From NCBI GenBank assembly GCA_029945375.1, contig CM057066.1, positions 1 to 64,000 on the forward strand: a DNA stretch of 64,000 nt, given 5' to 3'. The notes beneath the pieces are model-generated. The model did not search any database, had not been told where the DNA came from, and saw only the letters and a program-made list of their open reading frames with translations. The stretch comes from Agaricus subrufescens. Taxonomy: Eukaryota; Basidiomycota; Agaricomycetes; Agaricales; Agaricaceae. This document shows, one piece after another, positions 55,671 through 64,000 of this stretch. The translations under genes were made by a program, and so were the position numbers. Within the stretch, counting starts at the first letter, position 1. Each line of letters begins with the position of its first letter.

Positions 55671-56050
55671 GCACTGACCTCCCCGCGGTGTGATCCATAC
55701 TGAAATTAAAACAGATATTAGTATATTGAAATGTTTATGACAATATCATATCGTAGTTCTGCAAGCTAGGTACTTCTCGAGATATTCACGAGATGGGTAT
55801 AGGTGGAAGAAGTGAGCAGATGAGGTGGAAAGACAGGTCCGACGCGGAATGCAAAGACGGAATCAAAGCCCAAGGGGTATGAGTGGGCGAATCAAGGGTC
55901 ACAATGCATATGCGACGTGGACAGACAACGTTAAAAACATGTGCAATGGTATCGGTTGAACTCCGCACTGAAAAGGTTCAGTCCATCGCGATAAATCTTT
56001 AAAACTTTCTAATCCCATTTGTTAAGCTAACTGCAATCCTAGGTGTTAAT
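55671..56050. other. Unassigned stretch
   Basis: No gene or repeat recognised. Confidence 0.3.
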
Positions 56051-56860
56051 GCGAAATGTATAGGTCTAGCCCCTAATTCAGACGCGTCAACATCATCACC
56101 AAGCAAGGTCGTCAAACTCGGGAAGGTCGGCTATCATACACAGTTGCTAAATTTACATCGGTCGGATCCTTTTGGAAGCTCCGTTCTGAATTTGGGTGAC
56201 GATGGTAATGATATCCCCGATGCATGGTACGGCTCCTTGTTGTTCATGAATGACCTCTCTCATTACGTTTTCTCGCATAGGCTTTCAGATGATGCGAAGA
56301 ACGAATCGTCGTTGTTATATACTCGAAGAAGAGATACTCATGCTGTCAGGATTGTTTTCTTTCAAATGTTATTGGGATTGGACGTTATGCAAAGATTCGG
56401 CGATGTCCATGAGGCCTTGCAAAATTGTGGGTAAATCATATTTTAAATGGTTGAAATACTTAAATGGAATTTCAGCAAATGTTTCTCCTGGATTGGCTCA
56501 TATCGTTCGTAATATGCTGGATCCTCCAAGGAAAAACCATACGACATGTATACCCCTCTTGGCGGAATTAGCTGAAAACTCCCTTCGCATTACGGCGGCG
56601 ATAACTCCTAATTCAAATCTTTGCTTCTTAAGTCGTAGCGGTCATCATTACCTACGTTGTGGGATTACTGGTGGAAGGCCGATATTGAAAGAACGAATGA
56701 CCAGTTCAACTTCGACTATTGCTACCATTTGGAGCCCTGAGATGGGGATTGCAAATGGTTTCGGTGGGCGCGATACTAGGGGAGGAGATACAGGAGTTCA
56801 GCATCTACAACCTGGTAAGAGTTTCCTTTGCTTTGCAGGACATGGTCTTGAATTTTGATT
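56050..56860 (+). pseudogene. Fragment of an unrecognised multi-exon gene
   Basis: Exon-like pieces: 56060-56430 (ending FFQMLLGLDVMQRFGDVHEALQ), a donor at GG|GTAAAT and acceptor ATTTCAG near 56475, then NVSPGLAHIVRNMLDPPRKN and LLAELAENSLRI to about 56600. Later frames do not join cleanly. The family was not recognised. The fragment ends where the copied SNF2 tail begins. Confidence 0.4.
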
Positions 56861-56969
56861 TGCCAGGTCCGGCGACGCCTGTACTAAATCCACAAGCGCA
56901 GTATTTTGGCAGTCCAGAAATTGAATATTTCAGGATGCCACCGAAGACAAGACAAGCAAGTAGGTGGAA

Positions 56970-57275
56970 AATCCAGAGACGGTATGGGCCATATTCCAAG
57001 TCTATCTTCTTCAACTAATGACATGAATGCAGCAGAATCTATTCCTCTCCGGGGCTCCAAACGCAGGAAGAAACCCTTTACTGCCAAAAGATCACGCTCA
57101 AACTTGACCGACCTACGTTCGACTTCAAACCCGCCCGGCACACGCCGCTCTGTTTTTCTCTCCCTTAAGCGTTCTAATCCACGTACACCTCCAGCCTCCA
57201 CACCATCTCATCCTCAATCGCAACCCACTCTGACAGCTTCGCGCGAACAATCCCAACTTTCTATGGTGCAGGCTC
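56970..57275 (+). pseudogene. Copy of the SNF2-like gene tail
   Basis: This 306-bp block corresponds to 49528-49833 of the plus-strand SNF2-like gene over its whole length with no insertion or deletion (SLRGSKRRKNPF versus PLRGSKRRKKPF; DLRSTSNPPGARRSVFLS versus DLRSTSNPPGTRRSVFLS). It is cut at its right edge, after ATGGTGCAGGCTC, directly into hairpin-repeat sequence (TGGTTGTGAGCCAGAG). No start of its own. Confidence 0.85.
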
Positions 57276-57890
57276 TGGTTGTGAGCCAGAGTATTCGGCA
57301 CAAATTGAAGAAGACAACGTACCGCCAAAAGAGCTGATGCTTTGTTAAACAACGCAGATACTCTTCAAGCATCAGACTGGTCGCGAGCCAGAGTATTCGG
57401 CACAAATCAAAGGAAACAACACGCCATACAAGAGCTAACTGTGTAGTAGAACAAGGCGGGTGCTCGAAGAGCATCCGGGTGGTCAGTGGCTAGAGCATCG
57501 AGCGAGTAGAGGAAAAGAACGTACCGCAAAAAGAGCTCACGCTTGGTCAAACAAGGCGGAAGCCCAGTAGTTGAACAAGCTGGGTGCTCGAAGAGCATCC
57601 GGGTAGTCAGTTGATAGAGCATTCAGCAAGTAGAGGGAAAGAACGTACCGCAATTGAAGATGAGCTCACGCTTGGTAAAACAGGCAGATGCTCTTCGAGC
57701 ATCCACCTGGTTGTGAGCCAGATTATTCGGCACAAATCAACGGAAACAACGGACCGTACAACTTGAACAAGGTGGGTACTCGAAGAGCATCCTCGTGATC
57801 AGTAGTTAGAGCATTCAGCACAAGAAAAAGGAAAGAACGTACCGCCAAAAGAGCTGATGCTTGGTCAAACAACGTGGATGCTCTTCGAGC
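57276..57890. repeat. ~102-bp hairpin repeats, array 2
   Basis: Same unit as at 50.3-51.4 kb, with hairpins at about 57460, 57582, 57687, 57772 and 57876. The last (GGATGCTCTTCGAGCCTCC) has the CATCC to CCTCC change that marks all 66-bp units to the right, so this is the transition point. Confidence 0.8.
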
Positions 57891-60800
57891 CTCCATGTTG
57901 TGAAGAAAATGGTAGCACTCCACATGATTGAACCAGACACTGGATGCTCTAAGAGCATCCACGTTGTGAAGAAAATAGTAGTACTCCACATGATTGAACC
58001 AGACACTGGATGCTCTAAGAGCCTCCATGTTTTGAAGAAAATGGTAGCACAAGAAAGCACACATAGTCTACAGTGTTGAACAAGACACTGGATGCTCTAA
58101 GAGCCTCCGTGTTTTGAAGAAAGCACACACAGTCTACAGTGTTGAACAAGATGCTGGATGCTCTAAGAGCCTCCACGTTTTGAAGAAAGCACACATAGTC
58201 TACAGTGTTGAACAAGATGCTGGATGCTCTAAGAGCCTCCGCGTTTTGAAGAAAAGCACACACAGCCTACAGTGTTGAACAAGACGCTGGATGCTCTAAG
58301 AGCCTCCGTGTTTTGAACAAAGCACACACAGCCTACAGTGTTGAACAAGATGCTGGATGCTCTAAGAGCCTCCGCGTTTTGAAGAAAGCACACACAGCCT
58401 ACAGTGTTGAACAAGATGCTGGATGCTCTAAGAGCCTCCGCAATTTGAAGAAAGCACACATAGTCTACAGTGTTGAACAAGACGCTGGATGCTCTAAGAG
58501 CCTCCGCGTTTTGAAGAAAGCACACATAGTCTACAGTGTTGAACAAGACGCTGGATGCTCTAAGAGCCTCCACGTTTTGAAGAAAGCACACACAGCCTAC
58601 AGTGTTGAACAAGACGCTGGATGCTCTAAGAGCCTCTGCGTTTTGAACAAAGCACACATAGTCTACAGTGTTGAACAAGACGCTGGATGCTCTAAGAGCC
58701 TCTGCGTTTTGAACAAAGCACACACAGTCTACAGTGTTGAACAAGACGCTGGATGCTCTAAGAGCCTCCACATTTTGAACAAAGCACACATTCTAGGTTC
58801 TGGATGCTCTAAGAGCCTCCGCGTTTTGAAGAAAGCACACACAGCCTACAGTGTTGAACAAGACGCTGGATGCTCTAAGAGCCTCCGCATTTTGAACAAA
58901 GCACACACAGTCTACAGTGTTGAACAAGACGCTGGATGCTCTAAGAGCCTCCGCGTTTTGAACAAAGCACACATAGTCTACAGTGTTGAACAAGACGCTG
59001 GATGCTCTAAGAGCCTCCGCATTTTGAACAAAGCACACACAGTCTACAGTGTTGAACAAGACGCTGGATGCTCTAAGAGCCTCCGTGTTTTGAACAAAGC
59101 ACACATAGTCTACAGTGTTGAACAAGACGCTGGATGCTCTAAGAGCCTCCGCATTTTGAACAAAGCACACACAGTCTACAGTGTTGAACAAGACGCTGGA
59201 TGCTCTAAGAGCCTCCGCGTTTTGAACAAAGCACACATAGTCTACAGTGTTGAACAAGACGCTGGATGCTCTAAGAGCCTCTGCGTTTTGAACAAAGCAC
59301 ACATAGTCTACAGTGTTGAACAAGATGCTGGATGCTCTAAGAGCCTCCGCATTTTGAACAAAGCACACACAGTCTACAGTGTTGAACAAGACGCTGGATG
59401 CTCTAAGAGCCTCCGCGAACAAAGCACACATAGTCTACAGTGTTGAACAAGATGCTGGATGCTCTAAGAGCCTCCGCATTTTGAACAAAGCACACACAGT
59501 CTACAGTGTTGAACAAGACGCTGGATGCTCTAAGAGCCTCCGCATTTTGAACAAAGCACACACAGCAGTGTTGAACAAGACGCTGGATGCTCTAAGAGCC
59601 TCCGAAGAAAGCGCAGATAGTCTACAGTGTTGAACAAGACACTGGATGCTCTAAGAGCCTCTGCGTTTTGAAGAAAGCGCACACAGTCTACAGTGTTGAA
59701 CAAGACGCTGGATGCTCTAAGAGCCTCTGCGTTTTGAACAAAGCGCACACAGTCTACAGTGTTGAACAAGACGCTGGATGCTCTAAGAGCCTCCACGTTT
59801 TGGAGAAAGCGCACATAGTCTACAGTGTTGAACAAGACACTGGATGCTCTAAGAGCCTCTGTGTTTTGAAGAAAGCACACACAGTCTACAGTGTTGAACA
59901 AGAGCCTCCATGTTGTGAAGAAAATGGTAGCACTCCACACTATTGAACCAGACACTGGATGCTCTAAGAGCCTCCACGTTGTGAAGAAAATGGTAGCACT
60001 CCACACTATTGAACCAGACAATGGATGCTCTAAGAGCCTCCACATTGTGAAGAAAATGGTAGTAGTCCACGTGATTGAACCAGACACTGGATGCTCTAAG
60101 AGCCTCCACATTGTGAAGAAAATGGTAGCAGTCCATGCAATTGAACCAGACACTAGATGCTCTAAGAGCCTCCATGTTGTGAAGAAAATGGTAGCACTCC
60201 ACATGATTGAACCAAACACTGGATGCTCTAAGAGCCTCCACGTTGTGAAGAAAATGGTAGCAGTCCACACAATTGAACCAGACACTGGATGCTCTAAGAG
60301 CCTCCACGTGGTGAAGAAAATGGTAGTGGTCCACACAATTGAACCAGACACTGGATGCTCTAAGAGCCTCCATGTTTTGAAGAAAATAGTAGCACTCCAC
60401 ACGATTGAACCAGACACTGGATGCTCTAAGAGCCTCCACATTGTGAAGAAAATGGTAGCACTCCACATGATTGAACCAGACACTGGATGCTCTAAGAGCC
60501 TCCACATTGTGAAGAAAATGGTAGCACTCCACACAATGGAACCAGACACTGGATGCTCTAAGAGCCTCCACGTTTTGAAGAAAATGGTAGTGGTCCATGC
60601 AATTGAACCAGACACTGGATGCTCTAAGAGCCTCCACATTGTGAAGAAAATGGTAGCACTCCACACAATTGAACCAGACACTGGATGCTCTAAGAGCCTC
60701 CACGTTGTGAAGAAAATGGTAGCACTCCACATGATTGAACCAGACACTGGATGCTCTAAGAGCCTCCACGTTGTGAAGGAAATGGTAGCAGTCCACACGA

Positions 60801-61375
60801 TTGAACCAGACACTGGATGCTCTAAGAGCATCCACGTTGTGAAGAAAATAGTAGTAATCCACGCCATTGAACCAGACACTGGATGCTCTAAGAGCCTCCA
60901 TGTTTTGAAGAAAATAGTAGCACTCCACATGATTGAACCAGACACTGGATGCTCTAAGAGCCTCCACATTGTGAAGAAAATGGTAGCACTCCACATGATT
61001 GAACCAGACACTAGATGCTCTAAGAGCCTCCACGTTTTGAAGAAAATGGTAGTGGTCCATGCAATTGAACCAGACACTGGATGCTCTAAGAGCCTCCACA
61101 TTGTGAAGAAAATGGTAGCACTCCACATGATTGAACCAGACACTAGATGCTCTAAGAGCCTCCACGTTTTGAAGAAAATGGTAGTGGTCCATGCAATTGA
61201 ACCAGACACTGGATGCTCTAAGAGCCTCCACATTGTGAAGAAAATGGTAGCACTCCATGCAATTGAACCAGATACTGGATGCTCTAAGAGCCTCCACGTT
61301 GTGAAGAAAATGGTAGCACTCCACACAATTGAACCAGACACTGGATGCTCTAAGAGCCTCCACACCATGAATAAA
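57891..61375. repeat. 66-bp satellite array, ~53 units of two types
   Basis: Every unit contains GGATGCTCTAAGAGCCTCC (an imperfect palindrome; fully palindromic CATCC versions at about 57943 and 60815). Order: two to three type-2 units (57891-58050; AAGAAAATGGTAGCACTCCA spacer), roughly 28 type-1 units (58060-59890; AAAGCACACA.AGTCTACAGT spacer), then roughly 22 type-2 units (59900-61375). A few units are shortened (about 58790, 59415, 59565, 59605). Because 66 is a multiple of three, long open frames run on both strands (up to 612 codons). These have no start context, introns or plausible fold and are treated as artefacts. Confidence 0.9.
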
Positions 61376-61389
61376 ATGCTGGTATGTAT

Positions 61390-61585
61390 TATACACTATT
61401 CTATGCCTTCCTACCCATCTCTACTCATCCCTACCCATCCCTACCCCTACTCATCCCTACCCACCCCTACCCCTACTCATCCCTACTCATCCCTACCAAT
61501 CCCTACCCCTACTCATCCCTACCCACCCCTACTTTTTAAAAACCCCTACTTCGTACCCTACAGGTCCCAGATAACCCTATGGAAT
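61390..61585. repeat. Pyrimidine-rich minisatellite, second copy
   Basis: CTACCCATCC and CTACTCATCC words repeat, ending in TTTTTAAAAACCCCTACTTCG and ACAGGTCCCAGATAACCCTA. The ending is the same as that of the 45.2-45.7 kb minisatellite in order and strand, so both derive from one element or border sequence. Confidence 0.8.
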
Positions 61586-62049
61586 ATTCTTCCTGGGTGA
61601 TGATAGACAGCCTTGACATCAATCGCAAATTGCGAAGTCGTAAATGCTTCAATTCACTTCAAAGTCTGTACACACAGAGCCTATTATGATCGCATGACAC
61701 AGTCAAAGTTTGGTGAAGTTGGAGTGAGTATAGCGCCTGCGATGACGGATTCTTTAAGACTTACCTGTCTACTAAATTACCTTAATTCTCCTCGTTTCAA
61801 TTTAACATCTCTACCCTTCTCGTTCTCTAATCCGGCCCTTTCCATCATCGTGTCCTTTGAGAAAAAATTTGAGCGCGATTGGTTGGCTTGGCGGCGACCT
61901 GTAGTGAGACGAACATGGAGGTAGGGGAGTGGAGTGGTGGGAGCACAGCCACCACGTGGCCATGCTGTAGCCACGCGAGCCACGCGGGAACAACCACCGG
62001 CAATTCCCAGGGCTTACCACCCATAGACCACCGTGCAGAGCCACCGATT
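61586..62049. other. Gene-free stretch rich in GCCACG/CCACCG words
   Basis: No gene. From about 61915 GCCAC-type words crowd together, as they do beside dispersed repeat copy 1 at 19.7 kb. Confidence 0.4.
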
Positions 62050-62250
62050 ACCTAACCTGGTGGCAGGCTATTTTAGTTACCAATTCGCGAAAAGAGTCAA
62101 CTCTGGGCGAGTTTTTTACAAATAACTCGTCCAAAATCAGATGTTTTCCCACGAAAGTACTACGACCAAAAGGGAAAAAAATGAGCGCATTTTTAGAGGT
62201 ATCAAACTCCGCTGCTTACGTAATCATACCGTTGGCCAATGATACAGCCC
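62050..62250 (+). repeat. Dispersed hairpin-bearing repeat, copy 2
   Basis: Counterpart of 19755-19960. The stem at 62105-62132 is GGGCGAGTT with AACTCGTCC, one mismatch relative to copy 1. The end block CAAACTCCGCTGCTTACGTAATCA is identical. Confidence 0.6.
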
Positions 62251-62555
62251 CTAAGTGATTGAGAATATCTCTGTCAATACTAAGCTATATAGAATCATTC
62301 TAGTATCACTCGGATCGCACGATTTTTCTTGTATTTGTCAATATTTCTCTGACAATGCTAGAGTGATTTCCCACATATGTTTTTTCCAAAGAGCGGAGAA
62401 ATCAGCACATATGTCATTTTCCTTATATCTCATCAACAGCTCACGGGCCGAATGTGGTTCCCATATAAAAAATGGATATCGAATTTTTCTCCTATTTGTT
62501 ACTATTTTTTCTAAGGGATCCACTCACATGCATTTTCCCACTCAGGAAAGAGGCA
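62251..62555. other. AT-rich stretch
   Basis: No gene. Two similar stretches (TTTTTCTTGTATTTGTCAAT near 62321 and TTTTTCTCCTATTTGTTACT near 62484) suggest an old local duplication of about 160 bp. Confidence 0.35.
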
Positions 62556-62559
62556 TGAC

Positions 62560-62780
62560 TAAGCGAAGGTAAGGGGCCACCGTGATGCCACCGTGATGCC
62601 ACCTTTGCATATGTAAGCAGCCCACTGATGCCACCAGTGTGTATGTAAGCAAAGGTAAGCTTACCTTTGCGCGCATAGCCACCATCCATCATGCCTTTCG
62701 GCCCCTGCCAAAGGTAACATTGCTGACAAATGTACCTTTCGGGCATAGCCCAAAGGTACCACTGAAGCCACCTTTCGAAA
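62560..62780. repeat. GATGCCACC / AAAGGTA short-repeat cluster with a perfect 22-bp palindrome
   Basis: GTGATGCCACC occurs twice at 62582-62603 and variants follow. CAAAGGTA and its inverse recur six or more times. A perfect 22-bp palindrome centred on AAGCTT lies at 62649-62670. Confidence 0.7.
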
Positions 62781-62920
62781 ATAAATAAAGAAAAATCCAT
62801 ATCAATTCAACCAGTGGTCCAATTGCCACGATATTATATGCGTTAGAACGGAAGTTAAAATGCAAATTTATTTGTGCTATTACCTAAGCAGGAGAGAAAA
62901 AAACAAAAGACGTAACGGTG

Positions 62921-62947
62921 ACTGAGAGTGCTGTAGGCACTCTCAGT
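62921..62947. repeat. 11-bp-arm hairpin upstream of the LRR-like gene
   Basis: ACTGAGAGTGC and GCACTCTCAGT enclose a 5-nt loop (TGTAG), 27 bp before the ATG at 62974. Confidence 0.7.
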
Positions 62948-62973
62948 GATAATACTGCTAGGTATTTAATACA

Positions 62974-63880
62974 ATGGTTGTTTCTCCAATCAACAAAGGA
63001 TCTTATTGTTCTAGATTAACAGGTGTAATATGTGATATTGCATCGTTCTTGGCCAGAAGTTCTGATTTATCCGAGCTCTACCTTTCAAATGATTCCTCTT
63101 CGCTTCACGAGTTGTTTGCGCAAGTTGGGAAGATGGAAAGGGAGTGGCAGCTTAGCGAGCTTCAATTGAATGGGATAGATGTGCGTCCTGATGATATAAC
63201 AGCCCTGGCGCGACGTTTCAAGTACCTTGCTTGTCTCGAGATCCGAAACAATCCTAGCCCTACTGCGGCTGAGGATTTCGGCACTATTTGCGATCGCCTC
63301 TGGCAAGAACAAGACGTCTTGCTGAAATGTATCTCGATGGACTATTCGGAGGATCCGTTGCTTCTTTCGTACCTCGGCTCGTACTCAGGATTGACGAAAC
63401 TTTGTTTCGGTCAAAAGGAAGCAGTTGGGGATGATATCTATATGAAAATTCTTCCCCGGCATGCGGGGACTTTGATCGAATACCAGCTACATACGGGAGC
63501 ACCTGGGTTCATATCTGAGGTTCAACGGGCAGGGTTGTTGAGTTGTCAGCGACTACGAACATTGCGGGTCAGTACTACCTTGACCTGGGAAGAGCTGTTG
63601 AACAAAAAGGTCGAGAAAGATTTATTCAGTACTCGTGATATAACAACGCTTGTGCGTGCCTTTGGTTACCCTGTGTGCACTTTTTTATTGACTTTTGTAG
63701 GAATTGTGGCTCGACGTTGGTCTAGAACTTGCCCAGCTGGAACATTTAGAATTAATTCCGCAAAAAGCCCGACATGCATTTTCATCTGCAGGCACCTTTT
63801 CGAGAATTCGAAAACTGAAAGAAGTGATTGAGAGATACCGGGAAACAAGAAGAATGAAATTCCTTGTTAATAGTTTGTAG
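62974..63880 (+). CDS. LRR/F-box-like protein, C-terminal part or short form
   Basis: Two exons (62974-63651 and 63701-63880) join in frame over a 49-nt intron (GTGCGT...TTTGTAG), giving 285 residues. Repeated L..L.L segments (DLSELYLSND, QLSELQLNGIDV, YLACLEIRNN, GLTKLCFGQ, RLRTLRVSTT, QLEHLELIP) spaced 22-35 residues apart fit irregular leucine-rich repeats as in the large F-box protein families of mushroom fungi. The usual N-terminal F-box and ~200 residues before the repeats are missing, and the ATG sits just after a hairpin and repeat-rich DNA. The gene may therefore be 5' truncated and start by chance. The C-terminus is basic (YRETRRMKF). Confidence 0.55.
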
Positions 63881-64000
63881 ATGATAACGTTTTCGACAGG
63901 ACCAATATAGAATGCACTCCATTACGATGTACTACATGTTTGCTAACGCAGGGGACTATCTTGGCGATGACGTTCAGGGCAGTCCAACCACCAATGCGGC
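63881..64000. other. Right edge of the window
   Basis: 3' flank of the LRR-like gene; nothing recognised. Confidence 0.3.

Noticed and set aside
51400..57000. Helitron carrying gene fragments
   Set aside because: The fragment mosaic fits, but I found no convincing TC start, CTRR-plus-hairpin end or Rep/helicase gene; kept only as a possibility in the findings.
50340..61375. CRISPR-like array of regular repeats
   Set aside because: Spacers are copies of each other, not unique; the genome is eukaryotic and no cas genes are present. It is a satellite.
57891..61600. Very long open frames (377, 569, 612, 515 codons) on both strands
   Set aside because: They exist because the 66-bp unit is a multiple of three and happens to lack stops. 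They overlap on both strands, repeat one 22-residue unit without start context, and carry no fold or introns.

Overview
The window looks like an accessory, repeat-rich segment of a basidiomycete (Agaricomycete-type) nuclear genome. Genes are split by many 45-65 nt introns with GT..AG ends and lie in either direction without operons. TATA boxes sit 45-65 bp before many start codons. The protein types are typical of mushroom-forming fungi: a fungal Zn2Cys6 cluster protein, a TET/JBP-like dioxygenase, a RecQ-like helicase with C2H2 fingers, SNF2-like ATPases and lineage-specific proteins of unknown role. No rRNA, tRNA or CRISPR was recognised.

Left part (1-19.5 kb): three small TATA-driven genes (Zn2Cys6/coiled coil; two charged unknowns) stand among degenerate ~165-bp satellite units. 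At 5.4-6.6 kb these units form a clean alternating A/B array with a 330-bp dimer period. Next come a 7-exon gene for a predicted TET/JBP-type 2-oxoglutarate/Fe(II) dioxygenase with a long novel C-terminus (6908-10803), and, convergent to it, a 6-exon gene for a 1758-residue protein (16410-10844). This second protein joins C2H2 fingers, a tyrosine-recombinase-like catalytic block and a RecQ-like helicase. A two-exon 74-residue C2H2 protein upstream of it appears to be a split-off copy of its first exon.

Middle part (19.5-45 kb): a dispersed hairpin-bearing repeat; an AT-rich stretch holding a non-autonomous hAT-like element with a perfect 8-bp target duplication; a 613-623-bp tandem repeat; three members of a small unknown gene family (a fourth is at 44.3 kb); a minus-strand SNF2-like ATPase gene; two large unknown proteins (about 750 and 885 residues); and 94-bp and 154-bp tandem repeats.

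Right part (45-64 kb): a second, 5'-truncated SNF2-like ATPase on the plus strand begins at a pyrimidine-rich minisatellite. It is followed by ~102-bp hairpin repeats, a mosaic of broken fragments (WD40, ABC transporter, Chk1-like kinase and others) and an exact-length copy of the SNF2 tail fused to more hairpin repeats. Then comes a 3.5-kb array of 66-bp units, another copy of the minisatellite border, a second copy of the dispersed hairpin repeat, and an LRR/F-box-like gene.

Overall the picture is of a region shaped by DNA-processing enzymes (recombinase-helicase, SNF2 ATPases, TET/JBP oxygenase) and by expanding satellites, as in subtelomeric or other plastic compartments. That placement is inference: no telomere is present. 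All exon joins were made by eye from frame and splice-site agreement.
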